This document shows, piece after piece, positions 9,810 through 18,583 of a stretch of DNA of 64,000 bases. The DNA comes from Myxosarcina sp. GA_180221_E-2-1-MAG-40_15 (GTDB taxonomy: Bacteria > Cyanobacteriota > Cyanobacteriia > Cyanobacteriales > Xenococcaceae), in assembly GCA_020692205.1 (NCBI GenBank), contig JAIMKV010000001.1, forward strand, positions 108,259-172,258, in the 5' to 3' direction. The stretch's first letter is position 1. Every line of letters starts with the position of its first letter. The notes under the pieces were generated by a model. That model saw nothing but the letters and a program-made list of their open reading frames with translations. It did no database searches and was not told the DNA's origin. A program made the position numbers and the translations under genes.

Positions 9810-11723
9810 TCAGCATCGTCGCACACAATCTCGTCCTTGTTTTTTTGCTTCGTATAAAGCTTTGTCCGCTGCACCAATTAGCCCATCAACGTCAATACTA
9901 TCATCAGGAAAACAACTTACACCGATAGAAACGCTAATTGATTCTAGTTTTTGACCTTGATATTCTAGCTCAAGCTGTTTTACTCCCAATCTAACTTCTT
10001 CAGCCCGAAGAATCGTACTTTCAATCGAAGCTTCAGGCATGACAATAACTAATTCTTCTCCGCCAAAACGACAGGCAATATCATATTGACGAGTTTGAGA
10101 ACGGAGGTATTGTCCAACCTCTTTGAGGATCAAATCTCCCGCACTATGCCCATAGAGATCGTTGAACCGTTTAAAATGGTCAATATCAATCATCAGAATG
10201 CCAATAAACTGCTGTTTTCTTTGAGAGCGATCAATTTCTTTAGTTAAACATTCTTGCAAATAGCGGCGATTATATAATCCCGTTAAAGGATCGCGCAAAC
10301 TTTGATATCGCAGTTTTTCCTGAAGTTTTAAATTGGCAAAAGACATGGCAATATTTTGCGCCACGGTTTCTGCTAAGTCTTGAATTGATTTATTAATTGT
10401 TTCAACACTATTGAAACGCAAATACAGCATTCCTAATGTTTCTCCCTTGGCAATCATGGGTAAACAAAGAGTAGGAGTCAAATCAGTTTGGCACTCAACA
10501 TGAGAACAATAAAGTCCAGCAGTGTTAGGGTGAGAGATATGGGAATTTCCTCGGCGCAATGACCAACATTCATTTGGCTCAAAGCTAATCTTACTGTGAG
10601 ATGTTCCCCAAACTGCGATCGCATTTAATAAATTTTTGCTGTTGTTCACTAGATATACCGCACCATGAGTTTTGGGAAATAATGGCTGGAGTAGATCAAT
10701 TAACGCTGTCTCAGCTTCTTGGATCGTCAAACAAGCTTGCAGAAATTCGTTCATTTTTGCTAGCTTGAGTCGTTCTTGGTGCCATGTTTCTAGAATTTTG
10801 ATTTTTTCAGCTAATTCCAGATTGAGTCTGGCTGATTGTGACTGAATTTTTTTAGTTTCGGTAATATCTTGAATAACGCCTAATATTTGTGTTGGCTTAC
10901 CAGTTTTGTCTCGCTCAAAGACAGTATCTTTGCTCTGAAGCCAGTGCCATTTTCCGTATCGATCCTGCATCCGAAATTCGAGTTCAAGACAATTATCATG
11001 ACTCAATGTCAGGCAAGCTTGATGATGCTGCTTGACCAAATTGCGATCGTTTGGATGTAATGATGTATCAAATAGTTGCACATTTATCTGCTCTACTTCC
11101 GCAGCAGAATAACCGAGCATTTCACCAGCAAAACGATTAATATAAACATTACATTTTTTTTCCAAATCATAGATGTAAAGAATATGGGGAGTTAGTTCGG
11201 CAATTTTCTTCATTAAAAGATTGCTTGCTTGGATATCTTGATTAAGTAGACTTATACTTGCGGTTCTTTTGATAACTTGAGATTCTAATTTAGTTTTTAA
11301 TTCAACTGTTTCTTGTTCAGCAGCAATTTTAGCCTCACTTTGTTGGTTTGACTTTTTGATTAAATTTGCTGCTAATTGATTATTTAGCAAAAAATTTATA
11401 GCTTTAAATTTTAAACCAACTGCTGTACAAATAAGGCAAGCTAAAATTAACGGAGCAATTGTTGGTGTATTTAGATAAGTTTTTTTACCTAAATTGAATA
11501 CATTTTGATCGCTTGAAAAGTAAATGACTCCATAGATTGTTGATAATAGACCAAATAAGCTAATAGCAATTAACGCTTTCTGATAATGTTTTTGACCAAT
11601 AAAATAGCTCGGCATAAAAGCTGAAAAATAACTAAAAATGAGCGTTATCAAATCGACTTGTTGATAATCATCAAATGTACTATCTTGATTAATAAATTGT
11701 AAAATTCTGCTGATACTTTTCAT
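9810..11723 (-). CDS. Membrane-bound diguanylate cyclase with PAS and GAF sensor domains
   Basis: A 637-residue protein. Residues about 20-110 contain three or four hydrophobic helices, followed by a coiled coil. A PAS domain lies at about 170-290 (ILYIYDLEKKCNVYINRFAG, ending in DITETK) and a GAF domain at about 325-455. The GGDEF domain fills the C-terminus, with the active-site loop GGEEL near residue 550. RQYD lies exactly five residues before that loop, matching the RxxD inhibitory I-site, so product feedback should operate. The enzyme condenses two GTP to c-di-GMP, which in cyanobacteria controls motility, aggregation and surface attachment. No EAL or HD-GYP domain is present, so it should be a synthase only. 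Confidence 0.93.
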   Translation of the reverse strand: MKSISRILQFINQDSTFDDYQQVDLITLIFSYFSAFMPSYFIGQKHYQKALIAISLFGLLSTIYGVIYFSSDQNVFNLGKKTYLNTPTIAPLILACLICTAVGLKFKAINFLLNNQLAANLIKKSNQQSEAKIAAEQETVELKTKLESQVIKRTASISLLNQDIQASNLLMKKIAELTPHILYIYDLEKKCNVYINRFAGEMLGYSAAEVEQINVQLFDTSLHPNDRNLVKQHHQACLTLSHDNCLELEFRMQDRYGKWHWLQSKDTVFERDKTGKPTQILGVIQDITETKKIQSQSARLNLELAEKIKILETWHQERLKLAKMNEFLQACLTIQEAETALIDLLQPLFPKTHGAVYLVNNSKNLLNAIAVWGTSHSKISFEPNECWSLRRGNSHISHPNTAGLYCSHVECQTDLTPTLCLPMIAKGETLGMLYLRFNSVETINKSIQDLAETVAQNIAMSFANLKLQEKLRYQSLRDPLTGLYNRRYLQECLTKEIDRSQRKQQFIGILMIDIDHFKRFNDLYGHSAGDLILKEVGQYLRSQTRQYDIACRFGGEELVIVMPEASIESTILRAEEVRLGVKQLELEYQGQKLESISVSIGVSCFPDDSIDVDGLIGAADKALYEAKKQGRDCVRRC

Positions 11724-12094
11724 AAATTATTTTTAGCACATTGTTGAATTGGCAAAGTAATGTACTTTTAATTGAATATCTTATAGAGCAAACGTTGATA
11801 TAGCAATGGTAGTAAGTAAATACCGACATGGTACTATCACTAATTAATCGAGTTGATTTTCTGGTAAATAATCATTCGTTAATAGCTAATTATTTAATTA
11901 TGTATTAATGTTTTAATAAAGTAATTTAAATGTAGTATAAAATTGTTATTTAAAATTACAGTTAAAATTTGCCTAACCAATAAAACATAAAAGATATATA
12001 TTTCAGTGAAACAGTCGACGTGGAATCTGCTGCTCTCATTGCAGCATTTAGACCCACTAAATAGCTATTAATTACTAGTTGAATTTTTGTCTAA
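11724..12094. other. AT-rich gene-free interval (371 bp)
   Basis: This lies upstream of the diguanylate cyclase and downstream of the MFS gene. It is strongly AT-rich with runs of TAATTA type. I see no convincing open frame, RNA gene or long inverted repeat. It probably holds the cyclase promoter. Confidence 0.5.
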
Positions 12095-13321
12095 TCATCT
12101 AATTGCAATTAACCGTTTTAAATACTGTAAAATCCCTATGCCAAGAAATATAGAGGCAGCACAACCAAGCCAAAAATAATTAGTAAACTGGGGATTATCT
12201 AATGCCCAACCGCCTAGTGGTGGCCCAATAAAGTAGCCAATCGCCCAACACTGAGAGTTAATCGATAGATAAACTCCTCTCAAAGATTCTGGTGCTAAAT
12301 CTGCCACTAACCCAGAGGCAATAGGAGTATAAGTCACCATTCCCAAAGACATTAATCCTAAAGTCAGGATTGCCCAATTTAAAATATGATCGCTTCTAGT
12401 TCCTGTGACCCAAACCAAAATAAAGGCGATACCCCAAAGTAATAGCGAAAAGCTTAAACCTGTAACGCGACTGAATCGATTTAGCATCCAGGCGGCGGGA
12501 AGCTGGCAGATAGCAGCAAAGGCGATGTGCCAAGTAAATAGACCACTAATGATCTTTTCGGAGAAACCCGTACTCGTATCAGGCAGTTGCACAAAATTTT
12601 TCAGATAGAGAGGCATGGTGCTTTGCACCTGAGAGAGATAAATGGTAAATAAAATATTTACCAGAACAAAAACCATCAAAGCGCGATCGCGTAATGCTAA
12701 AGACCAGCCATTTTGCTTGGTTGTGGTTGATTGGGATTTAAATTGATAAGTTTCGGCGATCGCAAAATAAATTACGGCAAAAAAGATTGTAAAAGAAATT
12801 CCATCAATAACAAATAAGGCTCGGTAATTACCAGAGTTAGCAATCCAAGCACCACCTAACACCACCCCCAAACTTAAACCTAAACTATCAGCCAATCGAG
12901 TAATGGCAAAGGCTTCGTTACGTTGTTCTGGAGTAGTTAGATCGATAATTGCTGCTTCAGTAGCTGGCCAATACATCCCCACCCCGAAACCCATTAACAG
13001 ATTGCCCAAAACCAAAATCGGAAAATTGGCTGTCAAAGATAAAACCACATCCGCCAATATGGATACCGCCGCCGAAGCCAGCAAAGTTTTTCTGCGTCCC
13101 CATCGTGGAGAATCTGTTCCTTGTCCACCTAAAAATCTCCCGATAACTCCCGAAACAGATCCACTACCTAAAGCTATGCCAACCAGGGTAGAAGAAAGCC
13201 CAACCTGATTAACAAAAAAAATCGGTGCATAGAATAAAGTAAAGCCCGTTCCGATCTGGGATAACAGTCTGCCTGCTGCTAAAATCCAAACCTTAAAATT
13301 AAAAGTCAGTATTCGAGACAT
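12095..13321 (-). CDS. MFS transporter
   Basis: This 408-residue protein has about 12 hydrophobic helices in two halves. After the second helix comes GRFLGGQGTDSPRWGRRKTL, the loop 2-3 motif of the major facilitator superfamily (G-x-x-x-D-x-x-G-R-R). Helix 4 carries MGFGVGMYWPATEAAIIDLT, and a second G-R-F-like turn follows the midpoint. MFS members use ion gradients to move small solutes; this sequence resembles drug/metabolite exporters, but the substrate cannot be inferred. It is followed by yidD 131 bp upstream in transcription terms of the next gene, on the same strand, with no sign of a shared operon. Confidence 0.9.
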   Translation of the reverse strand: MSRILTFNFKVWILAAGRLLSQIGTGFTLFYAPIFFVNQVGLSSTLVGIALGSGSVSGVIGRFLGGQGTDSPRWGRRKTLLASAAVSILADVVLSLTANFPILVLGNLLMGFGVGMYWPATEAAIIDLTTPEQRNEAFAITRLADSLGLSLGVVLGGAWIANSGNYRALFVIDGISFTIFFAVIYFAIAETYQFKSQSTTTKQNGWSLALRDRALMVFVLVNILFTIYLSQVQSTMPLYLKNFVQLPDTSTGFSEKIISGLFTWHIAFAAICQLPAAWMLNRFSRVTGLSFSLLLWGIAFILVWVTGTRSDHILNWAILTLGLMSLGMVTYTPIASGLVADLAPESLRGVYLSINSQCWAIGYFIGPPLGGWALDNPQFTNYFWLGCAASIFLGIGILQYLKRLIAIR

Positions 13322-13452
13322 AAAATTATTGCTCGTTGATCAATTCGTAGTCATACTTACTAATTCTCATCGAACACTGCATCAAAAGTAGACTAGTCGT
13401 ATACTAGAGCATCTTAAAGTTTAAATATGTCTAAAGCTGGATTGAAGTTAGG

Positions 13453-13689
13453 TCATTTAAAATTATCAGATCGATCCGAAGATGGTACAGGATCGTAACC
13501 TCCAGGATGAAAAGGATGACACCGCAAGATGCGACCAACGGCTAACCAACTACCTTTGATCACTCCATAAATTGCGATCGCCTCCAGAGCGTATTGAGAA
13601 CAAGTGGGTTGAAAGCGACAAGTAGGAGGAAACAAAGGCGAAATTAGCTGGCGATAACTGCGGATTAGCCATAACAATATAGTTTTCAT
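13453..13689 (-). CDS. yidD: Membrane protein insertion efficiency factor YidD
   Basis: A 78-residue protein with the complete YidD signature: an N-terminal amphipathic helix ([20 protein letters not shown]), then [14 protein letters not shown], and [17 protein letters not shown]. YidD assists YidC-mediated insertion of inner-membrane proteins; in cyanobacteria it would also serve thylakoid biogenesis. The usual neighbours rnpA and yidC are absent here, so the gene stands apart from the classic rpmH-rnpA-yidD-yidC order. The length is normal for the family. Confidence 0.95.
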   Translation of the reverse strand: MKTILLWLIRSYRQLISPLFPPTCRFQPTCSQYALEAIAIYGVIKGSWLAVGRILRCHPFHPGGYDPVPSSDRSDNFK

Positions 13690-13733
13690 GAATAAATTGA
13701 TGATTCGCTACGAAATTACCTAATACATTTAAA

Positions 13734-13853
13734 CTAATTCAATTGTTCGAGAAATTCGCTAACGTTTAATTTATCTCCATCCTCATTTTTTAGCAGAAGT
13801 TTTGGATCGTTAATGGTTTTTTTAATTAGCGCAACGGAGCGCAGAATTTCAGC
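13734..13853 (-). pseudogene. Short stop-bounded coding-like frame after the glycosyltransferase (possible gene remnant)
   Basis: A frame of 39 codons without ATG overlaps the 3' end of the glycosyltransferase gene by a few bases and reads EILRSVALIKKTINDPKLLL, then KNEDGDKLNVSEFLEQLN before a TAG. The composition looks protein-like (charged and leucine-patterned), but there is no start codon and I recognise no family. It may be the tail of a decayed gene or chance; a frameshifted extension of the glycosyltransferase is less likely because that protein already has normal length. Confidence 0.2.
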
Positions 13854-14952
13854 TCAGGAATGCCATAGCGATCGCTTCTTGATAAGCTGCAATAGTTTTG
13901 TCATACATATGTTTAAAAGTAAATTGAGATTCATATTTCTGGCGAGCCATAATGCCCATACTGATTCTAGCTGGCTCATTGGCAAGCAGATAATTTAGCT
14001 TTTGACGTAACGTTTGGCGATCGCCACGGGGAATTATATAGCCCGTCTGCCCCTCAATGACAATTTCTTTGACCCCGCCAACGTCAGAAGCAATTACGGG
14101 TAAACCAGCTCGCATCGCCTCAATGATGGTGCAGGGTAGCCCTTCCCAGTTGGAGATTAAAACATAAATATGTACTTGGGCTAAAATTTGGGCTATGTCT
14201 TTACGAAAACCTAAAAAAGTTACTTTTTGATTCATTTCTAGCCGCTCAACTCTTTGACGAGTTTTGTCTAAGCTTGGTCCATCCCCTACCAAAATTAATT
14301 CTGCATTTACGTCTTTAAAGGCTTCAATGAGAGTCAAATGATCTTTTTGTCGATCAAAACGAGCAATCATCGCCACTTTAATCGGTTCAGATTGAGCAGG
14401 ATTGGCTCGCAAATTGGCAGCAACATCTTTCATGCCATTATGAATCATTACTAGTTGCCGAGAGTTGATCCCAGCTTTTAAACCAATTTGGCGATCGTAT
14501 TCGGAAACACAGATTATTTTATCTGCCAATGGTGCGGTTAGTTTTTCTAGCCAACGATAAATCGTACGGTTAGGCTCAGGAATCCCCGTAGTAAAAGACC
14601 AGCCGTGAGCAGTGAAAACACAAGGTACTTTAGTAATTTGACTAGCTAAACGCCCCAAAATTCCAGTTTTGCTTGAATGAGCAGCGATTAAATCTGGTTT
14701 AAATAAATTCACTATATGAAGAATGTAGCGTAAGCTTTTACCGTCTGCAACGGGGCTAATTCGCTGCTGCAAGTATTGGCAGGCAACTGATTCGATACCT
14801 GCTTGGTTTAAATCTTCGTTGTAGATACTTTGTTCGCCAGTGATAACCATTACTTTATGCCGATCTTCCTGTAAAGCAAGAGCCAAGTCTTTGACGTGTA
14901 CTTGAGCGCCTCCAATAGTATCTGCTCTAGTAATTACAAACAGAATATTCAT
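13849..14952 (-). CDS. Glycosyltransferase family 4 (GT-B fold)
   Basis: The 367-residue product begins MNILFVITRADTIGGAQVHV, the acceptor-side loop of GT4 enzymes (GG-A-x-x-H). It continues with FTAHGWSFTTGIPEP and has the C-terminal donor-binding region IYVLISNWEGLPCTIIEAMR plus GLPVIASDVGGVKEIV, the E-x7-E motif area. GT4 enzymes transfer a sugar from a nucleotide donor with retained configuration, in lipopolysaccharide, exopolysaccharide or glycolipid synthesis. No export gene is adjacent, so its pathway is unknown. The gene is separated by 223 bp from a divergent ABC ATPase gene. Confidence 0.92.
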   Translation of the reverse strand: MNILFVITRADTIGGAQVHVKDLALALQEDRHKVMVITGEQSIYNEDLNQAGIESVACQYLQQRISPVADGKSLRYILHIVNLFKPDLIAAHSSKTGILGRLASQITKVPCVFTAHGWSFTTGIPEPNRTIYRWLEKLTAPLADKIICVSEYDRQIGLKAGINSRQLVMIHNGMKDVAANLRANPAQSEPIKVAMIARFDRQKDHLTLIEAFKDVNAELILVGDGPSLDKTRQRVERLEMNQKVTFLGFRKDIAQILAQVHIYVLISNWEGLPCTIIEAMRAGLPVIASDVGGVKEIVIEGQTGYIIPRGDRQTLRQKLNYLLANEPARISMGIMARQKYESQFTFKHMYDKTIAAYQEAIAMAFLS

Positions 14953-15181
14953 GTTTTATCAATGTCGCTCAAATAAAGTTAATAAATTGCCCTAATTATA
15001 ATTACAGTAAGTTAAACCGCAACGATCTTCTCTATTTTTTCCCTGAATTGTGCCAAACAATACTCGCAACAGTTTTACCAGAGCTTCGCTTGTCAAAATA
15101 ATCTTCAGAGAAAATGTAATCAAAAAGTCGGCTTAGGGGAACTATATAAGGGAAAAGGTACTTTCTAGATGACTGTTGTTT

Positions 15182-16159
15182 ATGCACTCTGCTGATTTAT
15201 CACCCACTTTTGCCTCTAGTAATTCAATGCCAGTAGTTCAAACCTGGAATTTAGGTAAAACTTACCGAACTGGTTTTTGGCTGAATCAAAAAATTGAATC
15301 GCTAAAAAACTGTTCTTTGACTATTTATCGCGGCGAAACTTTTGGTTTATTAGGTCCAAATGGTGCAGGAAAAACTACTCTATTAAAAACGTTACTAGGC
15401 ATTACTCGTCCCACTACTGGTAAGGCAGTGATTTTGGGTAAGCCGATAGGTGATCGCACCGTCAAGCAACAAATTGGCTATCTACCTGAAAATGCTTATC
15501 TTTATGATTTTTTGACTGCTTGGGAATTTTTGGAATTTATTGCTGGACTATTTCAAATATCAAAGCGCAAACAGCGTCAACGGATTGCCGAATTATTAGA
15601 TTTGGTCGGATTAGCTCAATCTACCGCCCGCCAAAAGAAGCTCAAGCAGTATTCTAAGGGAATGTTACAGCGGGTTGGGATGGCGCAGGCTTTAATTAAC
15701 GATCCCGAAATTGTGTTTTTAGATGAGCCGATGTCTGGACTTGATCCGATGGGGCGTTATCGAATGCGAGAAATTGTTCTATCGCTTAAACAGCAGGGGA
15801 AAACGATTTTTTTTAATTCGCATGTTTTGTCTGATATTGAGCAAATTTGCGATCGCATTGCTTTTTTGGCTTTAGGAGAATTAATTTGCCAAGGTTCTCT
15901 TGATGAATTACTTGGTACTAGTAATGCTTACCAAGCTGTTGTCTCAGGAGGTAATTCACTCACCCTAGATCCGTGGTTAACTAATTTAACTCAGGAAAAT
16001 AACTATTGGCATGGACAGTTAAAGGTCAAACCTAATCAATTCGTCGCTCATTTAGATGATGTTGAAGCTCAGTTAGTCAGTATTCATTTAGCCAGACCTT
16101 CTTTAGAAGAATTTTTTATGCAGCAACTGCGAGATCGCGGGATCGAAGTCAGTCGCTAA
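15182..16159 (+). CDS. ABC transporter ATP-binding protein without adjacent permease
   Basis: Start taken at the ATG at 15182; a TTG two codons upstream (15176) is in frame but weaker. The 325-residue ATPase has Walker A (LLGPNGAGKTTLLKTLLG), Q-loop region (QIGYLPENAYLYDF), a signature YSKGMLQR replacing the common LSGGQ, Walker B (EIVFLDEPMSGLDPMGRYRM) and a switch histidine (FFNSHVLSDIEQICDRI). This is the CcmA/NatA type that partners an ABC-2 membrane protein, usually for lipid, polysaccharide or drug export. No permease lies next to it, so it probably works with a partner encoded elsewhere. Its last 100 residues form the family's regulatory tail. Confidence 0.9.
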   Translation: MHSADLSPTFASSNSMPVVQTWNLGKTYRTGFWLNQKIESLKNCSLTIYRGETFGLLGPNGAGKTTLLKTLLGITRPTTGKAVILGKPIGDRTVKQQIGYLPENAYLYDFLTAWEFLEFIAGLFQISKRKQRQRIAELLDLVGLAQSTARQKKLKQYSKGMLQRVGMAQALINDPEIVFLDEPMSGLDPMGRYRMREIVLSLKQQGKTIFFNSHVLSDIEQICDRIAFLALGELICQGSLDELLGTSNAYQAVVSGGNSLTLDPWLTNLTQENNYWHGQLKVKPNQFVAHLDDVEAQLVSIHLARPSLEEFFMQQLRDRGIEVSR

Positions 16160-16271
16160 AATACTGAAAAACATTGAACTTATGGACAGTGAATTAAAAG
16201 TCTGGTAGCAAGAAACAGTATTGCGCTCATTCTTCTATCTAAGACTAAGACCAATCAGCCTCAATCGCAAT

Positions 16272-16302
16272 ACCCCAGCTAGCTTTTAGTTAGGGTGTTT
16301 TT
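16272..16302 (+). terminator. Probable intrinsic terminator after the ABC ATPase
   Basis: ACCCCAGCTA (16272-16281) can pair with TAGTTAGGGT (16287-16296) with one mismatch and one G-U pair over a short loop, followed by a run of five T (16298-16302). It lies 110 bp after the ABC gene. Confidence 0.5.
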
Positions 16303-16328
16303 GCTGGATTATCGGCTATTGAGACTGG

Positions 16329-16691
16329 CTAAACATTTTGCAAAGTTGGCGCATTATCTGAATTAAGCGATTGAGCTGCCGATGGCTGTGCCTGGTATTT
16401 AATTAAATCTGCTAAATCCTGTAGTTGATTAATTGCTTCTGCACCTTCTAATTTCATTAGTTCGCGGTCATCTCTCATTTCAGTCCAGGTGATTCCATAG
16501 TCTGAGACTAAAAACCGAATTAAATGCTCATCTTTCAAACTGACCATGAAAGAAGCACTATTCATCTCACCGCCACAGGTATAGCAGGATGCTAAGTAGC
16601 CTTGATTTTCCAAGGCGATCGCTAAAGCCTGAAGAGTCATCACTAAATTGCTGACAAACTGACGATGCTGTTGTGCAAGTCTTGTAAACAC
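16329..16691 (-). CDS. DUF1815 family protein
   Basis: This 120-residue cyanobacterial protein of unknown function begins with a GTG codon (MFTRLAQQHRQFVSNLVMTL). The conserved core YLASCYTCGGEMNSASFMVS and IRFLVSDYGITWTEMRDDRE matches my recollection of DUF1815. Two cysteines (C-Y-T-C) lie three residues apart and could bind metal or form a disulfide, but that is inference. The glutamine/alanine-rich tail after residue 100 is not conserved in type. The gene is single, facing the ABC ATPase gene tail-to-tail. Confidence 0.85.
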   Translation of the reverse strand: MFTRLAQQHRQFVSNLVMTLQALAIALENQGYLASCYTCGGEMNSASFMVSLKDEHLIRFLVSDYGITWTEMRDDRELMKLEGAEAINQLQDLADLIKYQAQPSAAQSLNSDNAPTLQNV

Positions 16692-16812
16692 TTTGTTCCT
16701 CCGAACACCTTAAATTTTATTGTAAACGGTTAAGTATTTTTTTTATACTTTCTTTAGATTTTCTCAGCACCTCGTTTGTGGCTAAGCGCATTTTTTATCA
16801 GTCTAACTAAAT

Positions 16813-17592
16813 TCAAACCAAACTTTGTGTGTCATTTGATTCAATTGTTAAAGGTTTTAGCCGAAAATCGCACAAAGAAACAACGGTTTTATCGGTTAAT
16901 AACGCTTCTAGACTAAGCTCAATTTCCGCTGGGATACTTGCAACTGCTACAGAAAATTCAAACCCGCTTTTACTAGCACTGGGAATATCAGGATACTGCT
17001 GGATAACTATTGGACGGCGTAACTGAACAGGGGTTTCTAATAAACTTTCATTTTGATACTTAACCCTTACGGTTTGAGCCTGAGCTTTTTTCCCCAATAC
17101 CCATCCTTTGACTAAAATTGCTCCTGTAGTAATCGTAAAATCAACGTTCGGCGTGATAATTCCAAACCCCCACAGAGTTTCAAAATCTTTTTTTGGCAGG
17201 GTTTTTTTGATCTCGGTAATTTGAATTGGAGTTTTAAGCTGCTGTGGCCAATTTTGAGCTTGAGCTAACTTCTGCTGTATGTGTTTGAATTGAGCTTGAG
17301 TTGTATCAAACTGCTTTTGCTGCTCAAATAATTCTTTTTTGTAACGCTGTGCCTCGGTTTGAACTTGCTGTAGCTGTTGCTGAGTTTCTCCCAACTCGAT
17401 TTGAAAACCTTGATTGATTTGTAACTGAGCTTTTGCTTGAGCCAGTTTTTTTTGAGCTTGTTGGAAATCATGGCTAAGTTTTTCTAGCTCAGACTGCATT
17501 TTTGGCAATTTAGCTTGTGCCTGCTGTGCCTGTAGTCGGTATCTCTCTAAATCTCCATTAGATAACCAATTTGCAAGTTTTGTCAGCCTCAA
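16813..17592 (-). CDS. Coiled-coil protein of unknown function
   Basis: A 259-residue protein starting with TTG at 17592. The start is supported by an AGAGAGG ribosome-binding sequence seven bases upstream, while the only nearby ATG is out of register because of a stop. Residues about 15-110 are rich in Q, K, A and L with heptad spacing (LQAQQAQAKLPKMQSELEKL; QQLQQVQTEAQRYKKELFEQ), a long coiled coil. Residues 125-245 form a beta-rich domain (WGFGIITPNVDFTITTGAIL) with alternating hydrophobics, similar in style to small sandwich domains. There is no signal peptide. I do not recognise the family. Confidence 0.75.
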   Translation of the reverse strand: MRLTKLANWLSNGDLERYRLQAQQAQAKLPKMQSELEKLSHDFQQAQKKLAQAKAQLQINQGFQIELGETQQQLQQVQTEAQRYKKELFEQQKQFDTTQAQFKHIQQKLAQAQNWPQQLKTPIQITEIKKTLPKKDFETLWGFGIITPNVDFTITTGAILVKGWVLGKKAQAQTVRVKYQNESLLETPVQLRRPIVIQQYPDIPSASKSGFEFSVAVASIPAEIELSLEALLTDKTVVSLCDFRLKPLTIESNDTQSLV

Positions 17593-17637
17593 ATCTTTAC
17601 CTCTCTGGCATTGTGGTCAATTCAAGTCAACGTTACT

Positions 17638-17695
17638 CCGTTCAAGAGTGAACGGGATTTAATGTTAAATATGTTATGACCGCGTTCCACGGTCA
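17638..17695. other. Two adjacent hairpins in a divergent intergenic region
   Basis: CCGTTC (17638-17643) pairs with GAACGG (17650-17655), and TGACCG (17677-17682) pairs with CGGTCA (17690-17695). They lie between the divergent coiled-coil and ABC genes. No U-run follows either, so they are more likely regulatory or leader structures than terminators. Confidence 0.4.
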
Positions 17696-17792
17696 GTTAA
17701 ATTTTAGCTTAAGATTTAGACTATCCTGACAATAGACGATGCGTCATAATAAATCCTGTTTGGTTAATTATCAAGGTTGAATGAGATAATTT

Positions 17793-18551
17793 ATGAGGGA
17801 GCGCCATATTCGGCCCGTCTTACGTTTAGAACAAGTTAGTCTTCAGGCAAAAATTAGCTCAGATTATTTATTGCGGAATATTTCTTTGCAAATTCAACCA
17901 GGAGAAAAAGTAGGAATTATCGGAGTATCAGGTGCCGGGAAAACTTCTTTGCTGAGACTGCTCAATCATTTGGTTTCTCCCAGCAGTGGTGAAATATATG
18001 TTCAAGAACTACCAGTTCGACAGCTAACCCCAGTTCAACTGCGCCGTAAGATCGTTTTAGTTACACAAGAGCCTAAATTATTGGGTATGAACGTTATGGA
18101 GGCTTTGAGCTATCCTCTCAAGCTACAGCAAGTGCCAGAGTTAGAAATCCGTGCCAAGGTTGAAACTTGGACAAGCCTGTTGCGTATTAACTCAGAATGG
18201 TTCAATAAAACTGAACTACAGTTATCTTTAGGACAAAGACAGCTAGTAGCGATCGCTCGCGCTTTAATCATGCAGCCTGAAGTAATCCTGTTAGATGAGC
18301 CGACATCGGCTTTGGATGTTGGTCTGGCGACTCATTTATTAACTGTATTAAATGAACTAAATCAAAGTCAAAATATGACTATAATTATGGTCAACCATCA
18401 GCTAGAGCTAATCAAAAAACTTGGCGATCGCTTCTTATTGATTGATCAAGGAACATTAGCAGCAGATGTTCCCGCTACCGAATCAAATTGGCAAAAGCTA
18501 CGTCAAAAAATGTCTCAGCTACAGACGCAGCAGGTACAAGATTGGCTTTAA
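17793..18551 (+). CDS. ABC transporter ATP-binding protein (FetA/YbbL- or phosphate-type)
   Basis: The 252-residue ATPase carries Walker A (GVSGAGKTSLLRLLNHL), Q-loop (VLVTQEPKLLGMNVMEA), signature LSLGQRQ, Walker B (VILLDEPTSALDVGL) and H-loop (IIMVNHQLELIKKLGDR). The LSLGQRQLVAIARAL stretch places it near importers or the FetA/YbbL group that partners a YbbM-type membrane protein. No permease is adjacent; the gene ends 32 bp from a convergent response-regulator gene. The transported substrate is unknown. Confidence 0.9.
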   Translation: MRERHIRPVLRLEQVSLQAKISSDYLLRNISLQIQPGEKVGIIGVSGAGKTSLLRLLNHLVSPSSGEIYVQELPVRQLTPVQLRRKIVLVTQEPKLLGMNVMEALSYPLKLQQVPELEIRAKVETWTSLLRINSEWFNKTELQLSLGQRQLVAIARALIMQPEVILLDEPTSALDVGLATHLLTVLNELNQSQNMTIIMVNHQLELIKKLGDRFLLIDQGTLAADVPATESNWQKLRQKMSQLQTQQVQDWL

Positions 18552-18583
18552 TTAATTAGTTAGTGATTGCTAATTAAGTGAAA

